Shown here: piece by piece, positions 9,437-19,815 of the stretch
Layout: every line of letters begins with the position of its first letter
How positions within the stretch are numbered: the stretch's first letter is position 1
Source of the DNA: Vibrio mimicus CAIM 602
GTDB taxonomy: Bacteria > Pseudomonadota > Gammaproteobacteria > Enterobacterales > Vibrionaceae
Assembly: GCF_000338875.1 (NCBI RefSeq)
Contig: NZ_AOMO01000029.1
Coordinates: 62,001 to 126,000 of the forward strand
DNA length: 64,000 bases
Direction: 5' to 3'
Translations under genes and position numbers: made by a program
Notes under the pieces: model-generated
Databases searched by the model: none
Seen by the model: only the letters and a program-made list of their open reading frames with translations
What the model was told of the DNA's origin: nothing

Positions 9437-10119
9437 TCCTCCTGTACCATCAAATAACCGCGGCCACGTAGGGTTTTGATTCGAGCTTTGCCGTCCAGCC
9501 GTTCTGGCAGTTTTTTGCGTAGGTTGGATACATGCATATCGATCGCTCGATCAAATGCGGCGAGGCGTTTACCCAATACCTCAATACTGAGCATCTCTTT
9601 AGTGAGCGTTTCACCGGGAGACTGTACAAAATGGGTGAGTAGCGCAAATTCCGTGGTGGTGAGATCGAGCAGTTGCCCCTGACAATAGGCTTCCTGCTTA
9701 CCGGGATAAACTTGGATATCCTGACATTCGATCACGTCTGTATGTTTGGGAGCAAGGGCGTTCTGCGTGCGGCGCAAAATTGCCCGGATGCGCGCCAGTA
9801 ATTCTCTATCGCTAAAGGGTTTAGGCAAATAATCATCCGCGCCGAGTTCTAGGCCAATCACGCGATCGATCTCTTCGCCTTTAGCGGTCAGCATTAACAC
9901 CGGAGTGGCCCATTTTTCGCGTAGGCGTTTAAGCGTTTCCATGCCGTTGAGCTTTGGCATCATCACATCCAGCAAAATCAGATCTATCTGATCGGTCACG
10001 GCGGCCAATCCGGCTTCGCCGTCATTGGCTTCAGAAATCTCAAAGCCTTCGTACTGTAATACCTCAGTTAATAAACTGGTCAGTTCGGTGTCATCATCGA
10101 TCAGAAGTATGTGTGCCAT
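9433..10119 (-). CDS. cpxR: Response regulator CpxR
   Basis: This 228-residue OmpR/PhoB-type regulator has a receiver domain (residues 3-115; D8-D10 acidic pocket, phospho-acceptor D51, conserved lysine in YLPKPFSD) and a C-terminal winged-helix DNA-binding domain (about 130-226, ending IKTLRGRGYLMV). Once phosphorylated by CpxA it binds GTAAA-N5-GTAAA sites and activates envelope folding and protease genes. It is the first gene of cpxRA and is divergent from cpxP. A CpxR box lies in the shared intergenic region, so the operon probably regulates itself. Confidence 0.97.
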   Translation of the reverse strand: MAHILLIDDDTELTSLLTEVLQYEGFEISEANDGEAGLAAVTDQIDLILLDVMMPKLNGMETLKRLREKWATPVLMLTAKGEEIDRVIGLELGADDYLPKPFSDRELLARIRAILRRTQNALAPKHTDVIECQDIQVYPGKQEAYCQGQLLDLTTTEFALLTHFVQSPGETLTKEMLSIEVLGKRLAAFDRAIDMHVSNLRKKLPERLDGKARIKTLRGRGYLMVQEE

Positions 10120-10162
10120 AGCTGCCTCTTCATTGCGGGGTTAAGGTAAGTTTACCGTGAAA

Positions 10163-10195
10163 AAAGAGCTGAGATCAGTGAGCAATCAGCTCTTT
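10163..10195. promoter_or_regulatory. 10-bp inverted repeat in the cpxR-cpxP intergenic region
   Basis: AAAGAGCTGA and TCAGCTCTTT are perfect arms 13 bases apart. The right arm runs into the first half of the CpxR box at 10193. It may be a hairpin in the cpxR leader or a second operator. Confidence 0.45.
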
Positions 10196-10207
10196 ACGAT
10201 TCTTTAC
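10193..10207 (-). promoter_or_regulatory. CpxR box
   Basis: On the minus strand the sequence reads GTAAA-GAATC-GTAAA, an exact match to the CpxR consensus GTAAA-N5-GTAAA. It lies between divergent cpxR and cpxP and can serve both. Confidence 0.85.
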
Positions 10208-10304
10208 GCTCCCTATACGTCACTTGACCTTGCAAGTCGTACTCTATGTTTAAGCGCTGTACCCGCAGCCATGAAATCCATAACGTAATGTAGAGGAACG
10301 AACA

Positions 10305-10805
10305 ATGAAACTGGCTAAAAAAATGACTCTCGCTGCTGCAATCCTCCCACTCACTTTAGGTACCACAGCCGCATTTGCTTACGGCGGCCACGGCTGGGAT
10401 AAAGAAGGCGATGGCCCTTGTGGTGGTCACGGTGAACGTGGAATTTGGAAACAGCTTGATTTAACCGCTGAGCAGCAAACTCAGCTCAAAGAAATGCGCG
10501 ACGCTAATCGTGAAGAGATGCGAGCGAATCGTGGGCAAAACCGTGATGTGATGAAAGCTTTGCATACACAAGAGCGTGCTTTAGTGCTGTCTGCCGATTT
10601 TGATCAAGCGGCGGCAGAAAATCTGGCTAAGCAGATGGTAGATCAACAAGTGGCGCATCGAGTGAACATGATGGAAAAACACCATCAAATGATGAGCATT
10701 TTAACTGCAGAGCAGAAAACTAAGTTGCAGAGTTTGCAACAAGCGAAAATGGATCAATGCATGATGGATGGTGAACACGGTAAAGGTAAGCCACGTCACC
10801 AATAA
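10305..10805 (+). CDS. cpxP: Periplasmic Cpx inhibitor CpxP / Spy family protein
   Basis: This 166-residue secreted protein has a signal peptide (about residues 1-25, ending TTAAFA before YGGHG). The mature part is helical, highly charged and Met/His-rich, with two LTxxQ motifs (LTAEQQTQL about residue 53, LTAEQKTKL about 134) that define the CpxP/Spy family. Family members bind misfolded proteins and CpxP holds CpxA inactive. It is divergent from cpxRA and downstream of a CpxR box, as expected. The Gly/His-rich N-terminus and His/Lys-rich tail could bind metal; that is inference. Confidence 0.88.
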   Translation: MKLAKKMTLAAAILPLTLGTTAAFAYGGHGWDKEGDGPCGGHGERGIWKQLDLTAEQQTQLKEMRDANREEMRANRGQNRDVMKALHTQERALVLSADFDQAAAENLAKQMVDQQVAHRVNMMEKHHQMMSILTAEQKTKLQSLQQAKMDQCMMDGEHGKGKPRHQ

Positions 10806-10824
10806 AAAACGCATGCGTATCGTA

Positions 10825-10862
10825 AACCACAAGGCAGCTTTAGGCTGCCTTGTGGTTTTTTG
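10825..10862 (+). terminator. Terminator of cpxP
   Basis: AACCACAAGGCAGC-TTTAG-GCTGCCTTGTGGTT is followed by TTTT: a 14-bp stem just after the cpxP stop. Confidence 0.9.
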
Positions 10863-10871
10863 TCTGATTCT

Positions 10872-10905
10872 CCACCGACCTGCAACTTCAATTAGTTTGG
10901 GTATA
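10872..10905. repeat. Partial ERIC-like repeat (3' end)
   Basis: CCGACCTGCAACTTCAATTA followed by GTTTGGGTATA matches the end of the ERIC copy at 118-244 in sequence and order. Only the terminal third is present. Confidence 0.6.
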
Positions 10906-10948
10906 TACTCGGGCTTCTTTTAGATAAACGAATATAAAAGGTGAGGCG

Positions 10949-11839
10949 ATGAAAAAAGAGTACGCCCGTTTGGTCACTATGGCAGCTTGGACCGCAACCG
11001 CGGTAGCTACCTTGTTATTGGTGGTCAAAGTGGTAGCGTGGTGGGTAACGGGTTCGGTGAGCCTCTTGGCTTCCTTGATCGACTCGGTGCTCGATATTGC
11101 TGCTTCTGTGGTTAACCTCATCGTATTACGCTTTGCGCTGCAGCCTGCCGATCATGAGCATGCGTTTGGGCACGGTAAAGCAGAATCGCTCGCAGCTTTG
11201 GCGCAGGCGATGTTTATTTCTGGTTCTGCCTGCTTTTTGATCCTCAATGGTGTCGATCGCTTCTTCCGCCCACATGAGCTGAATGCGCCTGAGTTGGGCA
11301 TTTATGTCAGTGCGCTCGCTATGTTGGTCACATTCGGTTTAGTGCTATTTCAACGCTATGTGGTGAAGAAAACGGGCAGCCAAGCCATCGCCGCCGATTC
11401 ACTACATTATCAATCGGATCTTTTGATGAACGCGGCGATCATGGTTGCTCTTGGTCTAAGTTGGTGGGGATTCGGGCAAGCGGATGCTGTATTTGCGATC
11501 GGGATCGGCCTTTATATCTTATTTAGTGCCTTTAAAATGGTGCATGATGCGGTACAGACCCTGCTTGACCGTAAATTACCAGATGAAGAGATCGAGCAAA
11601 TCCACGCACTTTGTTTAAGTGTTGCAGGGGTGATTGGAATGCATCAATTGCGCACGCGAATGTCAGGCCCTGTCCGATTCATCCAGCTACATTTGGAACT
11701 GGATGACAACATTTCGTTGCTCGAAGCACATCAGATATCAGATCGGGTAGAAGATAAATTGCGAGATGCCTTTGTTGGTGCTGATGTTTTAATCCATCAA
11801 GATCCACATTCTGTCGTGATGGAGACGGAGCATCGATAA
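10949..11839 (+). CDS. fieF: Cation-efflux pump FieF (CDF family)
   Basis: This 296-residue inner-membrane cation diffusion facilitator exports divalent metals (iron and zinc in E. coli) in exchange for protons. It has about six membrane segments in residues 10-205. The metal-binding aspartate motifs of the family are visible: LASLIDSVLDIAAS in helix 2 and the DSLHYQSDLLMN segment in helix 5. HAFGHGKAESLAAL follows helix 2. A C-terminal cytoplasmic domain (about 210-296) contains conserved histidines. It follows cpxP, as in enterobacteria, and its ATG has GGTGAGG upstream. Confidence 0.93.
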   Translation: MKKEYARLVTMAAWTATAVATLLLVVKVVAWWVTGSVSLLASLIDSVLDIAASVVNLIVLRFALQPADHEHAFGHGKAESLAALAQAMFISGSACFLILNGVDRFFRPHELNAPELGIYVSALAMLVTFGLVLFQRYVVKKTGSQAIAADSLHYQSDLLMNAAIMVALGLSWWGFGQADAVFAIGIGLYILFSAFKMVHDAVQTLLDRKLPDEEIEQIHALCLSVAGVIGMHQLRTRMSGPVRFIQLHLELDDNISLLEAHQISDRVEDKLRDAFVGADVLIHQDPHSVVMETEHR

Positions 11840-12118
11840 AAAACTCAGCAGTAAGGCGACAAAAGCCGTCAGTTTGGCTATCTTTTCCCCAAGTTGGCAA
11901 AAAAACGGCAATCCTGACATGAATCAACACTGGGTCGGTACAAAACTGTAATACTCTTACATAAGTAGAAAACTTACAGAACTTAGTGCAAATAACAGTA
12001 GTATTCCTAATCGGGGAAGGTAACATTACGCACAGTTTTTTTGAATTTTTCTGTCTGGCTCCCTACAGGCCAGACGGCGTAGAAATTGATATTCGATTCG
12101 CAAAGTTCGAGGGTGAGC

Positions 12119-13081
12119 ATGATTAAAAAAATCGGTGTTTTGACGAGTGGTGGCGATGCCCCAGGTATGAACGCAGCCATTCGTGGTGTAGTCCGTACAG
12201 CACTAGGCGCAGGCCTAGAAGTGTACGGTATTTACGACGGTTATATGGGGCTGTACGAAGATCGCATTAAGCAGTTAGACCGCTCAAGTGTTTCTGACGT
12301 GATCAACCGTGGTGGTACTTTCTTAGGTTCTGCGCGTTTTCCACAATTCCGCGAAGTTGAAGTCCGCGAAAAGGCGATTGAAAACCTGAGAAAACACGGC
12401 ATTGAAGCGCTCGTGGTTATCGGCGGTGACGGTTCTTACATGGGTGCAAAAAAACTGACTGAAATGGGTTTCCCATGTATCGGTCTGCCAGGCACCATCG
12501 ACAACGATATCGCAGGTACAGATTACACTATCGGTTACCTGACGGCACTGAACACCGTTATCGAAGCGATTGACCGTCTGCGTGATACTTCTTCTTCACA
12601 CCAACGCATCTCTATCGTAGAAATCATGGGCCGTCACTGTGGTGACCTGACTCTGACTTCAGCGATTGCGGGTGGCTGTGAATACATCATCACGCCAGAA
12701 ACTGGCCTGAACATGGAACAGTTGATCTCTAACATCAAAGATGGCATCACCAAAGGCAAGAAGCATGCGATCATCGCGCTGACTGAGCTGATGATGGATG
12801 CCAACAAGCTGGCGAAAGAGATTGAAGCCGCAACTGGTCGTGAAACTCGCGCTACCGTTTTAGGCCACATTCAACGTGGTGGTAAACCAACGGCATTTGA
12901 CCGTGTGCTAGCGTCACGCATGGGTAACTATGCGGTGCACCTCCTGATGGAAGGTCATGGTGGTCGTTGTGTCGGCATCCAGAAAGAGCAACTGGTTCAT
13001 CACGACATCATTGATGCGATTGAGAACATGAAGCGTCCAGTACGCACTGATCTGTACAAAGTAGCAGAAGAGCTGTTCTAA
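12119..13081 (+). CDS. pfkA: 6-phosphofructokinase
   Basis: This 320-residue cytosolic glycolytic enzyme phosphorylates fructose 6-phosphate using ATP. The ATP site ([13 protein letters not shown], about residues 8-20, and [11 protein letters not shown], about 100) and the catalytic loop [17 protein letters not shown] (about 124-140) are intact. The start is ATG 12119 with GAGGGTGAG upstream, giving the usual 320 residues. An upstream ATG at 12086 would add 11 residues without a ribosome site. It converges with glpX, the opposing gluconeogenic phosphatase. Confidence 0.97.
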   Translation: MIKKIGVLTSGGDAPGMNAAIRGVVRTALGAGLEVYGIYDGYMGLYEDRIKQLDRSSVSDVINRGGTFLGSARFPQFREVEVREKAIENLRKHGIEALVVIGGDGSYMGAKKLTEMGFPCIGLPGTIDNDIAGTDYTIGYLTALNTVIEAIDRLRDTSSSHQRISIVEIMGRHCGDLTLTSAIAGGCEYIITPETGLNMEQLISNIKDGITKGKKHAIIALTELMMDANKLAKEIEAATGRETRATVLGHIQRGGKPTAFDRVLASRMGNYAVHLLMEGHGGRCVGIQKEQLVHHDIIDAIENMKRPVRTDLYKVAEELF

Positions 13082-13123
13082 GCTGAATTGCGCTCTATAT
13101 CTAGATACAAAAAATACAGATGC

Positions 13124-13151
13124 AAAAAAGACCGCCAAGGCGGTCTTTTTT
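13124..13151. terminator. Bidirectional terminator between pfkA and glpX
   Basis: AAAAAAGACCGCC-AA-GGCGGTCTTTTTT is a symmetric hairpin with A and T runs on both flanks between the convergent genes. Confidence 0.92.
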
Positions 13152-13168
13152 ATGCGCGGGTTTCTGAG

Positions 13169-14176
13169 TTAGAGAATGATGTCACGCACTTGCGGATCTT
13201 TACGCTCTAAATAGTGAATCGAGCGGATACGACGAATCGTGCGGCAGCGACCACGGATCAGCAGAGTTTCTGTCGTTGCGATATTACCTTTGCGGCTGAT
13301 GCCATCGAGCAAGTCGCCTTTGGTAATACCGGTTGCGGCGAAAATGACGTTATCACTGCGTGCCATGTCTTCCATCTTCAGCACTTTGTTCGCCTCAACC
13401 CCCATTTGTTGGCAGCGTTCGAGCTCTTTAGCACCCCAGATACGGTTATCTTCTGTATCGCCTTTGACTTGGTGACGAGGCAGTAAACGACCTTGCATAT
13501 CTCCATCCAGAGCGCGGATCACCGCAGCAGAAACCACACCTTCTGGTGCGCCGCCAATGCAATACATCATGTCTACTTCGCTATCTGGCATACAAGTCAG
13601 AATGGAAGCCGCCACATCGCCATCTGGCACCGCAAAAACACGTACCCCCATTTGCTGCATTTCAGCGATGACTTTGTCGTGACGCGGTTTAGCAAGGGTG
13701 ATCACCACTAAATCGGTTAATGGCTTGCCCAGTGCCTTGGCGACATTGTGTAGATTATCTTGGAGTGGCAAATGAAGGTCGATACAGCCTTTCGCGCCTG
13801 GGCCGACCACCAATTTTTCCATATACATGTCGGGTGCTTTCAGGAAGCTGCCTTTTTCGCCCGCGGCCAGCACCGCCAGTGCATTGGATTGTCCCATGGC
13901 CGTCATGCGGGTTCCTTCGATAGGATCGACCGCAATGTCTACCGCATCGCCACCCAAGCCGACTTGCTCACCGATGTAGAGCATAGGCGCTTCATCGATC
14001 TCGCCTTCACCAATCACAATTTCGCCGCTGATTTCGGTTTGATTGAGCAGGGCACGCATTACTTCTACCGCGGCACCATCAGCGGCATTTTTATCGCCAC
14101 GTCCTAACCATTTATAGCCTGCGAGTGCGGCACCTTCGGTGACGCGGGAAAAAGCCATTGCTAAATCGCGTTTCAT
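13169..14176 (-). CDS. glpX: Fructose-1,6-bisphosphatase class II
   Basis: This 335-residue cytosolic enzyme hydrolyses fructose 1,6-bisphosphate to fructose 6-phosphate in gluconeogenesis. Class II signature segments are visible: the metal-binding GEGEIDEAPMLYIGE (about residues 57-71) and VDPIEGTRMT (about 84-93), plus the later CIGGAPEGVVSAA. The start is ATG 14176 with GGAGCAAAC upstream, matching the family N-terminus MKRDLAMAFSRVTE. A longer frame to 14221 lacks support. It converges with pfkA. It stands alone rather than in a glpFKX operon. Confidence 0.95.
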   Translation of the reverse strand: MKRDLAMAFSRVTEGAALAGYKWLGRGDKNAADGAAVEVMRALLNQTEISGEIVIGEGEIDEAPMLYIGEQVGLGGDAVDIAVDPIEGTRMTAMGQSNALAVLAAGEKGSFLKAPDMYMEKLVVGPGAKGCIDLHLPLQDNLHNVAKALGKPLTDLVVITLAKPRHDKVIAEMQQMGVRVFAVPDGDVAASILTCMPDSEVDMMYCIGGAPEGVVSAAVIRALDGDMQGRLLPRHQVKGDTEDNRIWGAKELERCQQMGVEANKVLKMEDMARSDNVIFAATGITKGDLLDGISRKGNIATTETLLIRGRCRTIRRIRSIHYLERKDPQVRDIIL

Positions 14177-14490
14177 GTTTGCTCCAAACCAAGAGAGAAA
14201 TTTTGCGCGGCATTCTACCACACTCCAAAGTAAACGTTTGCCTTTTGCAGGCGCTGGCCTTTGCCTTTGATCAAGATCGAACGAAAAAAGCTAAATTTTG
14301 ATCGAATAGGCCGGAGCAAAGCTGGCTTGACGGTCACTTAAGTTAAGCTTGCGTCAATTTGCGCGGTTTTTTTAACCGAATAGCGAAAAAGATCGAACTT
14401 AGGGCGTGTTTCTGTGCACAGGGCTGAGTAGAATGATCTCAATCAGTGAAGCCCACTTCACCTCAACCGAATCAACAAGGGTAAAACGTC

Positions 14491-14733
14491 ATGTCTTTTG
14501 AAGTATTAGAAAAACTGGAAGCGAAAATTCAAACCGCAGTCGACACCATTGCACTGCTGCAAATGGAAGTTGAAGAGCTGAAAGAAGAAAAGCAACAGCT
14601 GCAAAGTGAAGCGCAAGAGCTGCGTGAAGCGCGTGAAGCTCTTGAGCAACGCGCACAGCAAGTTCAGCAAGAGCATGCGGCATGGCAAGAGCGCATCCGT
14701 AGCCTGCTGGGCAAAATGGAAGACGTGGAGTAA
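14491..14733 (+). CDS. zapB: Cell division protein ZapB
   Basis: This 80-residue protein is almost entirely one coiled coil with heptad Leu/Ile spacing ([20 protein letters not shown] and on). ZapB works with ZapA at the Z-ring and helps its assembly and chromosome alignment in the cytoplasm. Length and N-terminus fit the family. It is a single-gene unit downstream of glpX on the opposite strand. Confidence 0.93.
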   Translation: MSFEVLEKLEAKIQTAVDTIALLQMEVEELKEEKQQLQSEAQELREAREALEQRAQQVQQEHAAWQERIRSLLGKMEDVE

Positions 14734-14744
14734 TTCTCCTAATG

Positions 14745-14772
14745 AAAACGCCGACAGTGATGTCGGCGTTTT
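14745..14772. terminator. Bidirectional terminator between zapB and metF
   Basis: AAAACGCCGACA-GTGA-TGTCGGCGTTTTT lies between the convergent zapB and metF stops. Confidence 0.9.
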
Positions 14773-14795
14773 TGATCTTGGCGAGAAGTATTCTT

Positions 14796-15741
<946 letters not shown>

Positions 15742-15921
15742 ATATGGCTGTAGAATGTCGTGAATGTGCTTTGATGTCAACCTCACCATTATGAATATTT
15801 CTCATGTTGATCGTGAAGTAGATTCAAGCTTGAAAAAGCAATTGAGCGCTATGTGTGGCTAAAAGATAAGAGAGATAGAGAATGATGCTTTTAATGCAGA
15901 AAAGTATAGAAGATAGAAGTA

Positions 15922-15951
15922 AAAGCTCGTCATTTTGACGAGCTTTTACTT
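15922..15951 (-). terminator. Terminator of metBL
   Basis: On the minus strand, AAAAGCTCGTCA-AAA-TGACGAGCTTTTA lies immediately after the metL stop. Confidence 0.85.
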
Positions 15952-15956
15952 TAGAA

Positions 15957-18368
15957 CTACAACAGGCTAGCGAGCAGATTTAAATCCGATTGAATTGCGC
16001 CCGCAGTCACTTCACGTCCTGCACCGGGGCCTCGGATCACCAGTGGGTTATCACGATACCATTTGCTCTCAATCGCAAAGATGTTGTCACATGGGAGCAA
16101 GTTTGCGAGTGGATGGTCTTGCTCTAGCGCTTCAACCCCAACACTGGCTTTGCCATTTTTCTCCAGCCTTGCCACATAGCGCAGTACTTTGCCTTGCTTC
16201 TGTGCACGAGCTAGGCGCTCAGCCAGTTGCTCGTTGAGCAGTTTGCTGTTGTCGAGAAAATCATCCAGTGACACTGAACGCAGCTCAGCGGGTACAAGTG
16301 ATTCCACTTTCACACTGCTTGGCTCGATTTCAAGTCCAGATTCCCGCGCTAAGATCACCAATTTACGCATCACGTCAGAACCATCCAGATCGCAACGTGG
16401 ATCGGGTTCAGTTAAACCTTGTTGCCACGCTAAATCCACCAGTTCACTAAATGGTAAGCTGCCATCGTATTGCTGGAACAGCCATGAGAGTGTGCCGGAG
16501 AAAATCCCCGAGAGTGCCATGATCTCATCACCGCTTTCACGAAGGTCGCGTACGGTGTGGTTAATCGGCAGGCCAGCGCCCACTGTAGCGTTATACAACC
16601 AGTGACGGCCAATTTTATGGAACGCATCTTTAACCTGATAGTAGTAGTTACCTGGCGCGGAACCTGCCACTTTGTTGGCGGAAATCAGGTGCAAACCTTG
16701 TTCGGCAATTTCGAGATACTGCTCGGCAAGCTCTTCGCTGGCGGTGACATCAAGCACGACGGCTTCATCGTAGCCTTCCAGCGCGCCAAGCTTTTTCAGC
16801 CAGCTTTGATCTTGGTTCGGCAGTGCTTCGTCTTGGAAATGCGTTGGAACTTGAGTGGGGTCGATGCCTTGTTCGTTAAACCAGTAGGTTTGGCTATCAA
16901 CCACCGCAACCAGTTCAAAACTCATGCCGTGGCGTTGCTCCAGCTTCTCTTTTTGCTCTGCAAACAGCTTGAGCCAACTTGAACCAATATTGCCTTTACC
17001 ACACAGTGTAATCGCGACGCGTTTTTGGGCTTGGAACAGTTGATTGTGGATGCCATTCACTAATTGGTTGATTGGTGTTTGGCGTAGTACGGCGACCAAA
17101 CTGAGGCTAGATTCTGACGCGCTGATAAACTCGACTGGCAAGGCATTCAGTTGTTGGTAGAAGCCATAGCAGTGGTTCGGGTTTTTGGTGACACCAGCTC
17201 CGACCGCGGCGACTAAGTCATAGCCTTCTTTCAGTTTAATCTCAGCTTCGAAAGCGGCATCTTGCAGGGCTGAAAACGCTCCGGGGGCAATTTCTGCTGT
17301 GTAAGCTAAGCGTAAGCGGTATTGATCAGGCTGCGCTTCGTAAGTCAGAGGTTGCAGTTGAACGCGCAGCAAGTGTTGTAACACATCTTCTTGTAAGCGT
17401 TGGAAATCATGGTGATGCGCAAAACTCAGTTCAATCAGCAGCACATCATCGAGTGAAGTAATGATTTTTGCACCGCGACCGGAGGCCAGCACACGCTCAA
17501 TACGAGTTGAACCGGATTCTGGTTGATGGCTACAACGCAGATGCAGCTCCATGGTGCTCTGCGCCACAGGCTGTAGCGTGCGGCTATGCAGCACTGGCGC
17601 GGCTAAGCGTGCCAGCTCATTGGCTTCATCGAGTCTCAATAATGGTAGCAAACATGCATCATTGACGATGCGTGGATCGGCGCTGTACACGCCAGCCACA
17701 TCACTCCAAATGGTGACACGTGAAACTTCGGCCAGAGCGCCGATAACGGTCGCTGAATAATCCGAACCATTACGACCCAGTAGTACGGTATCACCCTGTT
17801 CGTTTTGCGCCATAAAACCAGTGATCACAACACGACGCTGAGTATGTTGTGCCAACACTGCTTTCAGTAATGGGTAAGAACGAGCGCGATCCACTTCCGG
17901 TTGTGTTCCCGCTTCGGCGCGTAAAAATGCACGAGCATCTTGTGCCACTGCCGGTAAATCTTGCTGATTCAATAATGCTGCGAGTAAGCGTGCAGACCAC
18001 TGCTCACCATGGCCAAGCACCCAAGCGTATTGCTCGCTGCTCAGAGGGGCATTGAGCTCACCTAACACGCTAATCTCTTGTTGCAGTTGGGTGAGTAGCG
18101 GTTCGGCCGCTTCGGCTGTCAGTAGTTTGGTGATCAAATCGGACTGATATTGGCGCAACGCATGCAGTGTTTCATGGGCGATTCGACCATCTTTGCTAAG
18201 TTCTTCCACAAAGTTAATCAGGCGATTGGTGGTTTTGCCAGCCGCGGAAACCACCACGAGATCTTCACTCTTCGAATAACTTTTAAGAATTTTCGCGACA
18301 CGCAGATAACATTCTGGGTCGGCAAGGCTACTACCACCAAATTTATGCAGTTGACGAGCGTGAGTCAT
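15957..18368 (-). CDS. metL: Bifunctional aspartokinase / homoserine dehydrogenase II
   Basis: This 803-residue cytosolic fusion enzyme phosphorylates aspartate and reduces aspartate semialdehyde to homoserine. The kinase domain (about residues 1-290) begins HKFGGSSLADP and has GRNGSDYSAT. A central regulatory region follows. The dehydrogenase domain (about 455-803) has the nucleotide-binding motif CGKGNIGSSW, SANKVAGS and the catalytic segment YNATVGAGLPI. Placement behind metB identifies the methionine-specific isozyme MetL. Twelve bases separate it from metB, so the two form an operon under MetJ. Confidence 0.96.
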   Translation of the reverse strand: MTHARQLHKFGGSSLADPECYLRVAKILKSYSKSEDLVVVSAAGKTTNRLINFVEELSKDGRIAHETLHALRQYQSDLITKLLTAEAAEPLLTQLQQEISVLGELNAPLSSEQYAWVLGHGEQWSARLLAALLNQQDLPAVAQDARAFLRAEAGTQPEVDRARSYPLLKAVLAQHTQRRVVITGFMAQNEQGDTVLLGRNGSDYSATVIGALAEVSRVTIWSDVAGVYSADPRIVNDACLLPLLRLDEANELARLAAPVLHSRTLQPVAQSTMELHLRCSHQPESGSTRIERVLASGRGAKIITSLDDVLLIELSFAHHHDFQRLQEDVLQHLLRVQLQPLTYEAQPDQYRLRLAYTAEIAPGAFSALQDAAFEAEIKLKEGYDLVAAVGAGVTKNPNHCYGFYQQLNALPVEFISASESSLSLVAVLRQTPINQLVNGIHNQLFQAQKRVAITLCGKGNIGSSWLKLFAEQKEKLEQRHGMSFELVAVVDSQTYWFNEQGIDPTQVPTHFQDEALPNQDQSWLKKLGALEGYDEAVVLDVTASEELAEQYLEIAEQGLHLISANKVAGSAPGNYYYQVKDAFHKIGRHWLYNATVGAGLPINHTVRDLRESGDEIMALSGIFSGTLSWLFQQYDGSLPFSELVDLAWQQGLTEPDPRCDLDGSDVMRKLVILARESGLEIEPSSVKVESLVPAELRSVSLDDFLDNSKLLNEQLAERLARAQKQGKVLRYVARLEKNGKASVGVEALEQDHPLANLLPCDNIFAIESKWYRDNPLVIRGPGAGREVTAGAIQSDLNLLASLL

Positions 18369-18380
18369 TCACAGGTCTCC

Positions 18381-19547
18381 TTAATTCGCTGAAAGAGTTT
18401 GCTGAAAGGCTTGGTCAAGATCGGCAATGAGATCTGAGGCATCTTCAAGACCAACCGAAAGGCGTAGCAATTGCTGTGAAATTCCAGCTTTGGCTAATGC
18501 TTCTTCACCCATCGCACGATGAGTCATGGAGGCCGGGTGGCAAATCAGGCTTTCTACTCCACCCAGCGATTCGGCGAGTGAGAACAGCGCCAACTTGCCA
18601 ACAAAGTATTTCAACTGCTCAAAGCTGCCTGCAAACTCAAAACTGAGCATAGAGCCAAAGCCTGATTGTTGTTTTTTCGCAATTTCATGGCCTGGGTGGT
18701 TGGGTAGGCTTGGATGGTAAATTTTGCCAACCAATGATTGAGTCTGCAGATAGGCTAAGATCTGCTGTGCACTTTCTTCATGGATACGCATCCGCGCGCC
18801 TAAAGTGCGAATGCCACGCAAGGTCATGTAGCTATCAAACGGGGTGCCTGTTGAACCTAAACAGTTACCCCACCAAGCAAACTCTTCAGCATGTTGTTTG
18901 TTTTTACAGATCAACACACCGCCAATCACATCGGAATGACCGTTAATGTATTTGGTGGTGGAGTGCAGAACAAAATCCGCCCCTAAGGTGAGAGGCTTTT
19001 GGAATACTGGAGTCAAAAAGGTGTTATCTACCGCAACCAAAGTACCTTGCACTTTGGCTAATTGGCAAAGATGAGCGATGTCCACCACTCGCACTAAAGG
19101 GTTGGAGGGGGTTTCAATTAACAGTAACTTTGGTTTGCGTGCTAAAGCTTGCGTGAGTGCTTGTTCGTTGGATTGGTCGACAAACTGCACTTTGAAGTCG
19201 CCTTTTTTAGCGCGAGTGTTGAGCAAACGGTAAGTACCACCATAGCAGTCATGTGGTGCTACAATCAGGTCTTCAGGGCCTAGCAACGCCGTGACCCACA
19301 AATTGATGGCGGAGGTACCACAGTTCGTCACCACCGCACCTTCACCGCATTCAAGCTCATACAGGGTCTGTTCTAACAAACCACGGTTTGGGTTGCCTGA
19401 GCGGGTGTAATCGTATTTGGGTACTTCACCAAACGCGGGAAAACCATAGTTGGTCGAAAGATAAATCGGTGGTACAACGGCATGATATTGAGTATCGGAT
19501 TCAATCCCGGTACGAACCGCAATGGTGGCTGGCTTGCGTGTGGTCAT
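18381..19547 (-). CDS. metB: Cystathionine gamma-synthase
   Basis: This 388-residue PLP enzyme joins O-succinylhomoserine and cysteine to make cystathionine in methionine synthesis. It belongs to the Cys/Met metabolism PLP family: the cofactor lysine lies in LHSTTKYINGHSDVIGG (about residue 198), with VDNTFLTPV and the N-terminal YDYTRSGNPNR. It is the first gene of metBL and is divergent from metJ, with four MetJ boxes between them. Cystathionine beta-lyase is a related alternative, but the operon and the MSLTHR-type segment near the end favour MetB. Confidence 0.95.
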   Translation of the reverse strand: MTTRKPATIAVRTGIESDTQYHAVVPPIYLSTNYGFPAFGEVPKYDYTRSGNPNRGLLEQTLYELECGEGAVVTNCGTSAINLWVTALLGPEDLIVAPHDCYGGTYRLLNTRAKKGDFKVQFVDQSNEQALTQALARKPKLLLIETPSNPLVRVVDIAHLCQLAKVQGTLVAVDNTFLTPVFQKPLTLGADFVLHSTTKYINGHSDVIGGVLICKNKQHAEEFAWWGNCLGSTGTPFDSYMTLRGIRTLGARMRIHEESAQQILAYLQTQSLVGKIYHPSLPNHPGHEIAKKQQSGFGSMLSFEFAGSFEQLKYFVGKLALFSLAESLGGVESLICHPASMTHRAMGEEALAKAGISQQLLRLSVGLEDASDLIADLDQAFQQTLSAN

Positions 19548-19589
19548 GGAGTTTCCTTGCTGGCTATTCTGTCCTAGAGAGCGTCATCA

Positions 19590-19655
19590 TATACCTTTCC
19601 TGCTTGAAGCTGCAGTGTGGGTTGTCTTACAGCCACTTCACCGAGTTTGGGTATA
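19590..19655. repeat. Internally deleted ERIC-like repeat
   Basis: The ends of ERIC are retained (CTTTCCTGCTTGAAGCTGCA at one side, GAGTTTGGGTATA at the other), but the centre is missing, leaving about 65 bp. It lies between metB and the MetJ operators. Confidence 0.65.
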
Positions 19656-19706
19656 AGGTTTATCTGTTGCCCATAAAATACTCGACACTTTACTGGTGTT
19701 AAATAA

Positions 19707-19738
19707 AGACGTCAACACTTCTAGACGTCTACATGTCT
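19707..19738. promoter_or_regulatory. Four tandem MetJ boxes between metB and metJ
   Basis: Four contiguous 8-mers in exact register read AGACGTCA, ACACTTCT, AGACGTCT and ACATGTCT; the third is the perfect consensus AGACGTCT. MetJ dimers bind such arrays cooperatively. The site can repress both metBL and metJ. Confidence 0.9.
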
Positions 19739-19815
19739 TTGCTTATGGCGGTAAATCCCGCTAAAATTAGGGCCTTTGAAATTTCGATTCGAACCAAAAA
19801 TAACGAAGGTGCGCA

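Noticed and set aside
15791-15862. Possible 23-codon leader peptide upstream of metF/metL
   Set aside because: No ribosome site and no attenuator hairpin; the MetJ box explains control.
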